Below are positions 1 to 9,861 of a DNA stretch of 64,000 bases, piece after piece; within the stretch, counting starts at the first letter, position 1; each line of letters opens with the position of its first letter. Below the pieces are notes generated by a model. That model searched no databases, had not been told where the DNA came from, and saw only the letters and a list, made by a program, of their open reading frames with translations. The stretch is from Fredinandcohnia onubensis. Lineage in GTDB: Bacteria; Bacillota; Bacilli; Bacillales; Bacillaceae_L. Location: NCBI RefSeq assembly GCF_002734285.1, contig NZ_NSEA01000011.1, positions 162,826 to 226,825 on the forward strand. Reading direction: 5' to 3'. The position numbers and the translations under genes were made by a program.

Positions 1-9
1 GTAAATAAC

Positions 10-1476
10 TTATAAAGGTGCTGTTTGTCGGTAGTGTTTTTTTGTTTCCTCGATGTTTTTCATTTTGTTATCCCAACAGGCTTGACTTAAGACCACGGGA
101 TATTCCTCAGGATTTAAAGAACGTTGATATTCTTCCCATAACAGGTTTAGTTGTTGGCCAGCATAGGATTGAATCTGTTGGACCCTCGGATGTTCATACA
201 CAAGCGAGCCAGCCTCGAAAATATTTTCATGCAAGTCCTTTGCCGTAAAATTGGTGACGAATTTTCCAATGTACGTATGCACAGGATGAAACATGTGTAA
301 TTTGGCTTCTTTTTCTGGTTGTTCGCTGGCTAGGGTAATATAATCGCCTTCTGATTTTCCCGTATGATTGTTGATGATACGATATACCTTTTTTAACCCT
401 GGGGTCGTAACTTTTTCTGGGCTCGAAGAAATTTTGATAGTATCGATCATTTGTCCGTTGTCATCCTCAATCGAAACCATTTTATACACCACGCCTAAGG
501 CCGGTTGATCGAAGGCCGTTATGGCTTTCGTACCTACTCCCCACGCATCGAGTTTCGCTCCTTGTGCTTTCAAGCTCATAATCGTATATTCATCAAGATC
601 ATTTGAAGCAAAAATTTTAGCATCTCCAAAGCCTGCTTGATCTAATAATTTTCTTGCTTCTTTGGAAAGGTAAGCCAAATCTCCACTATCTAACCGAATG
701 CCTAAAAAATTTATGTTGTTTCCCAGCTCTTTGGCGACTTTGATTGCCGTAGGAACGCCTGATTTTAGCGTGTCATAGGTATCTACTAAGAACACACAAT
801 CTTTGTGCCGTTGTGCATACTTATGGAAAGCGATGTATTCATCACGATACGCTTGTACGAAGGAATGAGCATGTGTTCCTGAAACGGGAAGACCAAATCG
901 CTTTCCTGCTCGAACATTACTTGTGCTAGAAAACCCACCAATGAAAGCCGCTCTTGTGCCCCATAATGCAGCATCTAATTCATGTGCACGTCTTGTGCCA
1001 AACTCTGATACTGGTTGATCACCTACGACTTGTTTGATTCGGGAGGCTTTGGTTGCGATGAGGGTTTGATAGTTTACAATATTTAACAAGGCCGTCTCGA
1101 TGAGCTGAGCTTCAATTAGAGGTGCTTCAATCTGAAGAATTGGCTCATTGCCAAATACAACTTCCCCTTCTTTCATTGATCGAACAGTTCCTGTAAAGCG
1201 TACGGTTCGCAAATAATCAACATAGTCTTCCTGATAGCCAAGTTCTTTTAAATACTCCAAATCGCTTTCAGTAAAATGAAACGTTTGAAGATATTCAAGG
1301 ATTCGTTCCAGTCCGGCAAAGATCGCATACCCATTTCCAAATGGTAGTTTTCGAAAATACAATTCGAATACAGCTTTTTTAGTATGAATATTATCTTCCC
1401 AATAGGCTTCTGCCATATTGATTTGGTACAAGTCCGTGTGAAGGGCAAAGCTATCGTCCATGTACTTATTCACCAT
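10..1476 (-). CDS. pncB: Nicotinate phosphoribosyltransferase
   Basis: Converts nicotinate and PRPP (with ATP) to nicotinate mononucleotide, the entry step of the Preiss-Handler NAD salvage route, in the cytosol. The protein of about 488 residues has the family's usual length. It shows the N-terminal TDLYQINMA block, the EFGTRRAHELDAALWGTRAA block carrying the phosphorylated-His/active-site region, and the IRLDSGDL and FASNDLDE motifs of the barrel. Two adjacent ATGs follow AGGAGG; I chose the second because its spacing (5 nt) is better. It lies downstream of an HD hydrolase and three NAD-consuming sirtuin-type genes on the same strand, which fits a NAD recycling cluster. Confidence 0.95.
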   Translation of the reverse strand: MVNKYMDDSFALHTDLYQINMAEAYWEDNIHTKKAVFELYFRKLPFGNGYAIFAGLERILEYLQTFHFTESDLEYLKELGYQEDYVDYLRTVRFTGTVRSMKEGEVVFGNEPILQIEAPLIEAQLIETALLNIVNYQTLIATKASRIKQVVGDQPVSEFGTRRAHELDAALWGTRAAFIGGFSSTSNVRAGKRFGLPVSGTHAHSFVQAYRDEYIAFHKYAQRHKDCVFLVDTYDTLKSGVPTAIKVAKELGNNINFLGIRLDSGDLAYLSKEARKLLDQAGFGDAKIFASNDLDEYTIMSLKAQGAKLDAWGVGTKAITAFDQPALGVVYKMVSIEDDNGQMIDTIKISSSPEKVTTPGLKKVYRIINNHTGKSEGDYITLASEQPEKEAKLHMFHPVHTYIGKFVTNFTAKDLHENIFEAGSLVYEHPRVQQIQSYAGQQLNLLWEEYQRSLNPEEYPVVLSQACWDNKMKNIEETKKHYRQTAPL

Positions 1477-1531
1477 CATTTCCTCCTAAACTAACAAAAT
1501 ACGCTCGGACTTGCTCACGCTAAGAAGATAT

Positions 1532-2113
1532 TCAAGAATCAGTTTCACTACTTTTACGTAAAAGATCTTTTGCAAAGTCAACAAGTCGATATGCTTCTTT
1601 TGTCCGAAGAAATTTTACATCCAAAGCATCAGGGCCCAAACGAAATCGGTCGAGTGCGTCTGCATCTTTGAAGATCTGATACAATAGTATGGCCCGTTCA
1701 CTTAATCTAGATGACTTAGCTATCTCTGACAATCCAAGCGAATCATCCTGGTCGTGGTAAAAGGTAATGTAATAGGTTTGCTCATCATATGACAAACCGT
1801 GCTCACGGCAATATTCTTTGTAATACTCTGCAGCACGACTACCATGTCCTTTATCAATCCCATCATCCAGGCGTCGGGTATCATGGAAAACAGCCGCCAT
1901 CGCAAGTAGCTCCTTTTCCTCCTCACTTAAGTTCTTTTGGTGTCCGATGAGGAGTGCCAGTAATAGTACGCGAGCACAATGGGTTTTCGTATGCCATTCA
2001 CTATCTGGAAGCCAAAACTCAACCTTTTCTTCCATAAATGTATACCATTTTTCGTAAGGCTTTTTGATTGGTTGGAGCACAGGATAATTCAAAACATTCG
2101 CTAGAAACATCAT
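1532..2113 (-). CDS. HD-domain phosphohydrolase family protein
   Basis: Predicted metal-dependent phosphohydrolase of the HD superfamily, 193 aa. The metal-binding pattern is visible as H (in KTHCARV), then AAVFHDTRR with the His-Asp pair, then a later Asp in the KDADALDRFR segment. The substrate is unknown; nucleotides or a small phosphoester are possible. The start ATG follows GAGGAGGGAATGA. It lies about 50 nt upstream of pncB on the same strand and is probably co-transcribed with it, so a role in nucleotide or NAD turnover is an inference from context only. Confidence 0.8.
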   Translation of the reverse strand: MMFLANVLNYPVLQPIKKPYEKWYTFMEEKVEFWLPDSEWHTKTHCARVLLLALLIGHQKNLSEEEKELLAMAAVFHDTRRLDDGIDKGHGSRAAEYYKEYCREHGLSYDEQTYYITFYHDQDDSLGLSEIAKSSRLSERAILLYQIFKDADALDRFRLGPDALDVKFLRTKEAYRLVDFAKDLLRKSSETDS

Positions 2114-2163
2114 TCATTCCCTCCTCTTTTTTCTTATAAAGAAAATAACTTATTTCCTCTTAC

Positions 2164-2193
2164 TGGGACGAGGGACCTGTCCCTTAAGTCCCA
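2164..2193. repeat. Nested inverted repeat built on GGGAC/GTCCC
   Basis: Outer arms TGGGAC and GTCCCA enclose an inner AGGGAC-ct-GTCCCT hairpin. It lies between the HD gene and the first sirtuin-like gene. Short hairpins of this GGGAC type are scattered through many Bacilli genomes. Without a T-run it is unlikely to be a strong terminator. Confidence 0.5.
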
Positions 2194-2195
2194 AC

Positions 2196-3041
2196 TTATT
2201 TCATCTGCACCAATTGCTGTAATACTTCCGAAATATTACCGTCAATCCCAATGGATTTAGCAGCAATTACATTTGGAACATAGAGCTCGCTACCTCTATT
2301 AAAAGTAATGTAGGTCGCAAATTCCTCATGATTGGTTAGATTCATTAACGGGGCTTTAATCAATTGATTTCTTGCACCTACACCTAATTCCAGTAGGACT
2401 AATTTTTTGCCATGAGCTTTTTCGATAAAATCCTGATAAGTCTGATAGTTTGTTTGCCAAAACTCACCTCTTAAAAAATTCCGATCGACTTCAACATGGA
2501 CTTGCATTGGGCCGCCACACTCTGGACACTTAGGAATAAGATTCGATGGGACCTTTCCATTCTCTTGATGTTCGGCCATTTTACATAAGACATCGTCACC
2601 TGCATAAATCTGATCATGGCAACCATGAGAGCATTGCAGATTCCGGCAATTGCCTTCTATCTCGAAGAGACGTTCCTTTGGAAATCCAGCCTGTCTAAAA
2701 TGATCATCTATATTAGAGGTAACCACAAAATAATTTTTATCTTTTACCAGTTCATAAAGATTCTTCATAACAGGACTTGCTTCCTTGTCGTATAAAAAGT
2801 AGTTGTACAGCCGGCTGAAGAATGCCCATTTTTCTTCCTCAGTAGGGAATGGATAAAAAGCTCCCTGTATGATGCTACGAAAACCATACTTTTCACGGAA
2901 ATCTCCAAAATTCTCTTGAAAGGCTGCGTTATCTGCAAATATATGAATACCTTCTGAAATAGAAAGGCCATTACTTGCCCCAATTACAATTCCGTCAGCC
3001 TCTTCTATTTTTCTTAAAACGTTATAAAATTTCTCTTTCAT
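2196..3041 (-). CDS. Sirtuin (Sir2-family), class M-like copy 1
   Basis: NAD-dependent Sir2-fold protein of about 281 aa, predicted cytosolic deacylase or ADP-ribosyltransferase. Seen: the IVIGASNGLS nucleotide-binding start, the TSNIDDHF motif, and a zinc site made of NLQCSHGCHD and CPECGGP. The segment that holds the catalytic His-Gly in ordinary sirtuins reads EIEGN, so the His is replaced by Glu. Replacement of this His is a hallmark of the SirTM (class M) group, although Gln is the residue known there. I chose the ATG at 3041 because GGAG lies 6 nt upstream; the frame extends further without a good site. It is the most divergent of three tandem paralogues. Confidence 0.85.
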   Translation of the reverse strand: MKEKFYNVLRKIEEADGIVIGASNGLSISEGIHIFADNAAFQENFGDFREKYGFRSIIQGAFYPFPTEEEKWAFFSRLYNYFLYDKEASPVMKNLYELVKDKNYFVVTSNIDDHFRQAGFPKERLFEIEGNCRNLQCSHGCHDQIYAGDDVLCKMAEHQENGKVPSNLIPKCPECGGPMQVHVEVDRNFLRGEFWQTNYQTYQDFIEKAHGKKLVLLELGVGARNQLIKAPLMNLTNHEEFATYITFNRGSELYVPNVIAAKSIGIDGNISEVLQQLVQMK

Positions 3042-3131
3042 ATGATTCTCCATCCTTATCAGATTCTGGATTCGAAACTTAATCACAAATTACTTGTCCA
3101 ATATTTGCATCAATCGTTATTCCTTTATTTG

Positions 3132-4016
3132 TTAAACCGCACCTTTTTCACCTTCTGTTTGTTGTTTGGTCAGAACATCTCGCAGTACTGGTGCAATATC
3201 TTCATGAATGGCAATTCCCTTATTCTTATCCTTCAGTTGTTGCGGCAGCAATGCATCCTTTGGATTGATCGTAATATAGTAGGCATCCGGCCAACTGTAA
3301 GTCATGTTCCAGAAGGGTTCTTGGATGAACATCGGAGTCATTCGTCCAACGCCCAACTCCAAAAAGAGGACTTTCTTATTGTGATTTTCCAGTAGAAATT
3401 CACGATATTTTCTATGCTCATCATGATATTTGCTTCCTTCTAGAAATACGAAGGAACGTACCCATAGTTCCATAGGGCCGCCACATTCCGGGCACGTTGG
3501 AACCATGCTGGATGGAATCTTCGTCCCTTCGATGTGATTACAGAGTTCCTTTGCTTGTTCCGCATAAGGATAAATACCGTCATGACAGGGACCACTACAC
3601 TGCAGATATGTCCAGTTCCCTTGAATAGCACTGACTTTTTCCTCTGGGAACACTTGTAAAAATTGGGTATCTTGATTTGTCGTAAGAATATAATAGTTTT
3701 TGTCTTTCAAAATTTCATATAAATCCTTATAAGGCTGACCAATGGGGACATCTGCTACAAAGTTAATCAAAGTTGCTAGATATGCCCATCGTTCTTCTTC
3801 AGTGCGGAATTTATAGTAAAATCCTCCAAAAATACTGTCAATCCCATACTCAACAGCAAATGCGTTAAAGTACTTTCGGAAATTTTCATCATCGCGATAC
3901 CAGTTATATCCGGCAGCCGCAGACATGCCGGAGGCTCCGCCAACAACAATCGCGTCAGCTTCTTTAATTTTTTGCAGTATTGTGTCTATATTGTTTTGAT
4001 ATTGGTGTGGTAACAT
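3132..4016 (-). CDS. Sirtuin (Sir2-family), class M-like copy 2
   Basis: Sir2-fold protein of 294 aa. Motifs in order: VVGGASGMSAAAG near the N-terminus, TTNQDTQF, AIQGNW, YLQCSGPCHD, CPECGGP, and FLELGVGRMTP near the C-terminus. The catalytic His-Gly is replaced by Gln-Gly. In SirTM enzymes, known for protein ADP-ribosylation of GcvH-L and linked to macrodomain proteins, Gln also occupies this position. No macrodomain, GcvH-L or lipoate ligase gene is seen nearby, which is unusual for SirTM loci. The start follows GAGGAGG with 8 nt spacing. Closely related to the next gene upstream. Confidence 0.88.
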   Translation of the reverse strand: MLPHQYQNNIDTILQKIKEADAIVVGGASGMSAAAGYNWYRDDENFRKYFNAFAVEYGIDSIFGGFYYKFRTEEERWAYLATLINFVADVPIGQPYKDLYEILKDKNYYILTTNQDTQFLQVFPEEKVSAIQGNWTYLQCSGPCHDGIYPYAEQAKELCNHIEGTKIPSSMVPTCPECGGPMELWVRSFVFLEGSKYHDEHRKYREFLLENHNKKVLFLELGVGRMTPMFIQEPFWNMTYSWPDAYYITINPKDALLPQQLKDKNKGIAIHEDIAPVLRDVLTKQQTEGEKGAV

Positions 4017-4113
4017 TTTTTTGTCCTCCTCATGATATTTCTACTTAGTGAAAAACATTCACTTAAAAGCACCCATACAAAAACCTTTTGTTTGCCCTTT
4101 GTAAATTCCCTAT

Positions 4114-5019
4114 TTAGGAATAACTAGCAACTTGTTGACCTCTTTTTGCCTTCTCGTTCAAAGCATCTTGAAATACACGGGCAATGTCTTCATTAATTGC
4201 AATTCCTTTTTCCTCTATCTCTCTAGGAACGACCGCATCTTTAGGGTTTATACTAATGTAGTAAGCACCTGGCAAACTATAAGTCATCTCCCAAAATGGT
4301 TCTTTAATAAACATTGGTGTCATGGTACCAACGCCTAATTCCAGAAATAAAATCTTTTTATATTTGTTTTTCATGATATATGCTTGGTATTTACTTAATT
4401 CGCTTTTGAAAAAGCTTCCTTGCAGGAACACACGTGATCGAACCCATGGTTCCATGTCCTGCCCACATTTTGGACATTTTGGTATCAAATCAGTAGGGAT
4501 TCTAGTTCCCTCTATATTTGCGTACATTTCCTCAATCTGTTCTTTATTAAAGTAAACCTGATCATGACAAGAACCACTGCATTGAAAATAACGCCAATCT
4601 CCTTGAATTGGAGAAACCTTCTCTTCAGGGAAAACCTTGGAAAACTGAGTATCCTGATTCGTTGTAACAATGAAATAATCTTTATCTTGAAGTAGTTGAT
4701 GTAAATCAAGATAGGTCTGACCGAATTTGGAATCATAGACAAACTTGATTAAAGTTGCAATATAAGCCCAGCGTTCTTCTTTTGTTGAAAAACGATAATA
4801 GAAGCCATAAAATATATTTTCGATATTATATTTTTCTGCAAATTTTCCAAAGTGCTTCAGAAAAGTTTCGTCAGTCTGATACCAGTTGAATCCGGAAGCG
4901 GTAGACATGCCAGCAGCACCACCAACCACAATGGCATCAGCTTCTTCGATTTTCTGAAGTAATGTTTCTATATAATCTTGATATAGTTTTTTTCCTCCTA
5001 TCAATCTATCTAAATACAT
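4114..5019 (-). CDS. Sirtuin (Sir2-family), class M-like copy 3
   Basis: Third tandem Sir2-fold paralogue, about 301 aa from the ATG at 5019. It carries VVGGAAGMSTASG, TTNQDTQF, PIQGDW (His replaced by Gln), YFQCSGSCHD and CPKCGQD for zinc, and FLELGVGTMTP. It resembles copy 2 along its whole length, so the pair probably arose by a recent tandem duplication. The start is uncertain: an upstream in-frame ATG at 5049 exists, the ribosome-binding signal is not ideal for either, and a GGAGG lies just inside the frame with no standard start after it. It is the first gene of the minus-strand run and lies divergent from an HxlR regulator. Confidence 0.85.
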   Translation of the reverse strand: MYLDRLIGGKKLYQDYIETLLQKIEEADAIVVGGAAGMSTASGFNWYQTDETFLKHFGKFAEKYNIENIFYGFYYRFSTKEERWAYIATLIKFVYDSKFGQTYLDLHQLLQDKDYFIVTTNQDTQFSKVFPEEKVSPIQGDWRYFQCSGSCHDQVYFNKEQIEEMYANIEGTRIPTDLIPKCPKCGQDMEPWVRSRVFLQGSFFKSELSKYQAYIMKNKYKKILFLELGVGTMTPMFIKEPFWEMTYSLPGAYYISINPKDAVVPREIEEKGIAINEDIARVFQDALNEKAKRGQQVASYS

Positions 5020-5185
5020 CACACATATATAACTCTCCCTCAAATACAAAGTAAAATCAGGAGGTTTAATTTATTTTTTGTATAGAAACACTGCTTTACT
5101 TGTTTCTGAATGTATTATATAGTTGGTATAACTCAACAAACAAGTATGCACTTTTAAGACACATACTATCTAGGAGGATAGTGTA

Positions 5186-5545
5186 ATGATGGAAAAATCC
5201 AAGGTTAATGTTTTTGATAGTAACGAGAAGATTACTGATAGCCAAGAACCTTTTTTTGGTTACACCCTCTCCATTATCAGCGGTAAATGGAAACTGCTAA
5301 TTATTTACCATTTATCAAATCACGGTACGGTCCGCTATAATGAACTTCAGCGCATGTTAGGCAAGATAACCTATAAAACCCTCAGTACTACATTAAAAGA
5401 AATGCAGAATGATGGTTTAGTACATCGTGAGGAATATCCACAAATTCCGCCAAAGGTTGAATATAGCCTTACTGAAAAAGGGCAAAGTCTTTGGCCAATA
5501 ATTCAAGGAATGTGCCAATGGGGAGAACATAATAAAGAAAATTAA
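5186..5545 (+). CDS. HxlR-family winged-helix transcriptional regulator
   Basis: Protein of 119 aa with the HxlR DNA-binding core (SIISGKWKLLIIYHL, RYNELQRML, TYKTLSTTLKEMQNDGLVHREEY, VEYSLTEKGQSLWPII). Redox-sensing members carry a Cys just before the GGKW segment; here that position reads FFGYTL with no Cys, so thiol sensing is unlikely. Start ATG follows AGGAGG with 8 nt spacing. It is divergent from the sirtuin cluster, a layout often seen when such a regulator controls its neighbours. It ends in a bidirectional terminator shared with the next gene. Confidence 0.9.
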   Translation: MMEKSKVNVFDSNEKITDSQEPFFGYTLSIISGKWKLLIIYHLSNHGTVRYNELQRMLGKITYKTLSTTLKEMQNDGLVHREEYPQIPPKVEYSLTEKGQSLWPIIQGMCQWGEHNKEN

Positions 5546-5551
5546 TGGAGC

Positions 5552-5598
5552 AAAAAGGGTATAACCTCTCAGTATTTGAGGAGTTATACCCTTTTTTT
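5552..5598. terminator. Bidirectional rho-independent terminator
   Basis: A long stem (AAAGGGTATAACCTC paired with GAGGAGTTATACCCTTT) is flanked by A-run and T-run. It serves the HxlR gene on plus and the Lrp gene on minus. Confidence 0.9.
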
Positions 5599-6040
5599 AT
5601 TTTGTGGTAGCTAACGGATTCTGTTGTTTAATCTCCTGTATAGATAAATGCATACTATAATTCCCATATTCGAGAAGTTCATTAAGAAAAAGATTTAACT
5701 GTTCTTGGGATTTTACCTTTATTTTTAAGTGGTAACAACCTTCCCCCGATACCCGGTGAACTTCAAGTACATCATTTCGATCATGAACAAAACGTATAAA
5801 CGAATCATGATTTGCTGTTTTCATATAAATAATAACAAACGCTGTATAGGAGAGTCCTAATTTCATTTCATCTACTAGTAGAGTGTAGGCTTTAATTACA
5901 CCACTATCCTCTAGTTTTTTGATCCGATTCCCTACTGCCTGTCCTGTCATATGAATTTGTTCGCCTAGGTCTTTCCATTGAATACGCGAATTTTCGGATA
6001 GTAATCGTAAGATCTGAAAATCAATGTTATCTAGTTCCAT
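5597..6040 (-). CDS. Lrp/AsnC-family transcriptional regulator
   Basis: Protein of 147 aa with an N-terminal helix-turn-helix (MELDNIDFQILRLLSENSRI through TGQAVGNRIKKLEDSGVI) and a C-terminal RAM ligand-binding domain (GLSYTAFVIIYM... VHRVSGEGCYHLKIKV). These proteins form dimers to octamers and sense amino acids or related small molecules. It starts with ATG after AAAGGAA. It is divergent from the cysteine hydrolase gene at 6160 with 119 nt between the starts, so that gene is its most likely local target (inference). Confidence 0.92.
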   Translation of the reverse strand: MELDNIDFQILRLLSENSRIQWKDLGEQIHMTGQAVGNRIKKLEDSGVIKAYTLLVDEMKLGLSYTAFVIIYMKTANHDSFIRFVHDRNDVLEVHRVSGEGCYHLKIKVKSQEQLNLFLNELLEYGNYSMHLSIQEIKQQNPLATTK

Positions 6041-6159
6041 AATAAATTCCTTTCACCATGAAATGATTTAAGCTAAAAGTGTTTCATCAAAGTATCGATA
6101 GAAATTTTAATAGCAGTTATCATTGTAATGTACCAAAAATTATAAATGAGGTGGAATAA

Positions 6160-6714
6160 ATGAGTACAGCTTTAATTATTGTCGATATACAAAATGACTA
6201 TTTTGCAAATGGTAAGATGGAATTAGTCAACCCTGATAAAGCAGCCGCTAATGCAGCTAAAGTTCTTGATTGGTTTAGACAAAATAACAAGGATAATATC
6301 TTCCATGTTCAGCATATCGCAGCTAGCCCAGAGTTAGGCTTCTTCCTTCCAAATACAGAAGGCGCAGAAATACATGAAACTGTTCTACCATTAGAGCACG
6401 AAAACCTTATCATAAAAAATTTCCCTAACAGCTTTTTGAAGACCGATTTAGAAAGCAAGTTAAGAGAAAAAGGCGTAACCAAGGTAGTGGTTGTAGGTAT
6501 GATGACACATATGTGTATTGATGCAACAGTTCGTGCGGCAGTTGATCTAGGTTTTGAAACTTTACTAATCGAAGATGCATGTGCAACTAGAGATTTGGAA
6601 TATCAAGGTAAGGTTGTACCAGCTGAACAGGTGCATACTGCGTTTGTCAGTGCGGTTGGTAGTTTGTACTGTGCTGTAAGTTCGACTGAGGAATTCCTAG
6701 AACAGAAGAACTAA
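6160..6714 (+). CDS. Isochorismatase-family cysteine hydrolase
   Basis: Hydrolase of 184 aa with the Asp-Lys-Cys triad: D9 (IIVDIQND), K86 (IIKNFPNSF) and C119 (MMTHMCIDATVRAA). The family hydrolyses amides such as nicotinamide, ureido compounds or isochorismate. The DxHxxxH metal site of classical nicotinamidases (PncA) is not seen; the corresponding stretch reads HVQHIA. So although a nicotinamidase would complete the NAD salvage theme of the region, I do not call it one. ATG follows GAGGTGG. It ends at a good terminator. Confidence 0.88.
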   Translation: MSTALIIVDIQNDYFANGKMELVNPDKAAANAAKVLDWFRQNNKDNIFHVQHIAASPELGFFLPNTEGAEIHETVLPLEHENLIIKNFPNSFLKTDLESKLREKGVTKVVVVGMMTHMCIDATVRAAVDLGFETLLIEDACATRDLEYQGKVVPAEQVHTAFVSAVGSLYCAVSSTEEFLEQKN

Positions 6715-6724
6715 ATAAGTACAA

Positions 6725-6759
6725 AAGGGAGTTTGTTTAAATACAAGCTCCCTTTTTTG
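6725..6759 (+). terminator. Rho-independent terminator
   Basis: AAAAGGGAG and CTCCCTTTTTT arms lie just after the cysteine hydrolase stop codon. Confidence 0.85.
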
Positions 6760-6928
6760 TCGTTGAAAAAATCAATTTCTCAACTTCAAATGAAAAATCA
6801 GGCTTTTTTTGATCATAAGATAATTCCGCTTCGTGTGAGAATCTCCCTTTTTCCTTATGAAAAAAACAAAAATGATAGATACATATAAATTAAGAAAACC
6901 AATAGCTCTCTTTTTCCATTTTTAAAAA

Positions 6929-8338
6929 TTAACTTTTGCTATCAGAAATACTTCTAAAATCACCACTATGCAACTTCGTTTTTTTCGTTTCGCTTTTTGT
7001 TACATAGAGGATTCCAGGAATTAAAATGACGGATATCACAATTAATATGATAGCAAGCCAATTCAGGTTTGTATCGTTGACCCCTGTTGCAAACATTAAT
7101 CCAAACACACTTGATGCAAGGATATTACCGATGAATCGTGATGTTAAAAATAAACCTGATGCCGTACCACTTTCCGAAACAGAAACAAATGAATAAAGCA
7201 ACGTTTGTAACCCTATATGCAAAATACCATTACTCAACCCGACCGTAGCCAACACAATTACGATTAAATAAAGTGGTGAGCTCTTCGCAACAGTCATTAA
7301 TAGAATAACGCCCGCTAAACCAAGTAGAACGGCTGAAAGAAGAGGAATTCGATATCCCACTTTTTCAATCCAGCATGTTGCAATTGGTGTGATGATCATT
7401 GAAAAGATCGACAACGACAGCATCAAAATCCCTGTAAGTCGAGGGCTGAGTTCAACTCCTGTTTGTAAATAAGTTGGCATGGATAAAAGAATCGCAAAGA
7501 AGATTAATGTAGCAAAAATATATTGAACAAATACGAGTGAGATATTTGGATTTTCTTTTAAGATAACGACATCGATGAAAGGTGCTGATTTCTTTTTCTC
7601 AACAAAATAAAATACGAAACTAAGCACAATAGCACCAGCTAATGCCCATATATCTATACCGCTTTTTAAAGTTTGTAGAAAATAAATCCATAAAGTAATT
7701 AAGAAACTGAAGGAAATAATCCCCATACCATCCCATTTAAAGGTTTTCTGCGAATTTTTTTGATCTTTTGGAATAAAAAAGAATGCAAGGATGGCTGAAA
7801 GCGCGATAATCGGAAGATTCACATAGAAGATCACTTTCCAGCCACCGTGCGTAATTAACAGCCCACTGATTGTCGGCCCTAATGCGGATGAGGTCGTAGC
7901 AAAAACAGATAGTGAACCGATGACACGATTTTGATTCTTTTTAATATAGGAACGAACCATTCCAATCCCCGCAGGGAAAAGAGCAGACGTACCAACCGCT
8001 TGAATGGCTCTCATCCCTAGCAGGGTTAACATATTTTGAGATAATGGGGCAAGAAGGGAAGATATACTCACTAATAGTAATCCAATTAGAAAGATTTTCT
8101 TCCTTCCATAAAAATCGCTCAGTTTTCCAACGAGTGGCAGGAAAATTGCACACACGATGAAGTATGATGCGATTAACCATGTGATGTCACTTGCTGTAAG
8201 CGAAAACTCATGTTGAATTTCTGGCAATGCTACAGTAATCATCGAAGTGTTTAACGGATTTAATACAGTCCCCAAAGTGATCGCTGTAATGAATAGTTTT
8301 TGATGTTTAACAAGTGAACCACTTTTTGTTTCTAGCAT
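6929..8338 (-). CDS. MFS drug-type transporter (DHA2-like)
   Basis: Integral membrane proton-driven exporter, 469 aa from the chosen start. Seen: a run of hydrophobic helices through the whole chain, the LVGKLSDFYGRKKIFLIG loop (MFS motif A) between helices 2 and 3, and the LNTSMITVALPEI first-helix signature typical of multidrug members of this family. I set the start at the ATG at 8338, preceded by AAAGGAG 11 nt away. The frame stays open to 8416, but that would overlap the upstream glucosidase gene and add a non-hydrophobic tail. Drug specificity cannot be read from the sequence. Confidence 0.88.
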   Translation of the reverse strand: MLETKSGSLVKHQKLFITAITLGTVLNPLNTSMITVALPEIQHEFSLTASDITWLIASYFIVCAIFLPLVGKLSDFYGRKKIFLIGLLLVSISSLLAPLSQNMLTLLGMRAIQAVGTSALFPAGIGMVRSYIKKNQNRVIGSLSVFATTSSALGPTISGLLITHGGWKVIFYVNLPIIALSAILAFFFIPKDQKNSQKTFKWDGMGIISFSFLITLWIYFLQTLKSGIDIWALAGAIVLSFVFYFVEKKKSAPFIDVVILKENPNISLVFVQYIFATLIFFAILLSMPTYLQTGVELSPRLTGILMLSLSIFSMIITPIATCWIEKVGYRIPLLSAVLLGLAGVILLMTVAKSSPLYLIVIVLATVGLSNGILHIGLQTLLYSFVSVSESGTASGLFLTSRFIGNILASSVFGLMFATGVNDTNLNWLAIILIVISVILIPGILYVTKSETKKTKLHSGDFRSISDSKS

Positions 8339-8390
8339 AGCTTTACAATCTCCTTTCGAGATAAATACCCAGGATCTATTCTCGAAAACT

Positions 8391-9794
<1,404 letters not shown>

Positions 9795-9819
9795 TCATCC
9801 TTCCATTTTATTAATGAAA

Positions 9820-9852
9820 GGGTATAGCTGCTTTTTATAAGCAACTATCCCC
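9820..9852 (-). terminator. Weak hairpin between bglP and bglH
   Basis: On the minus strand GGATAGTTGC pairs imperfectly with GCAGCTATACC; the following T-run is short. It may set the bglP/bglH ratio as a leaky terminator or an mRNA stability element. Confidence 0.4.
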
Positions 9853-9861
9853 TAAATAAAA

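Noticed and set aside
3042..3395. Plus-strand frame across two sirtuin genes
   Set aside because: Shadow of minus-strand coding sequence; Cys/Leu/Phe-rich and without a start signal.
6160..6714. Nicotinamidase (PncA) completing the NAD salvage cluster
   Set aside because: The Asp-Lys-Cys triad is present but the DxHxxxH metal site of nicotinamidases is not, so only the superfamily is called.
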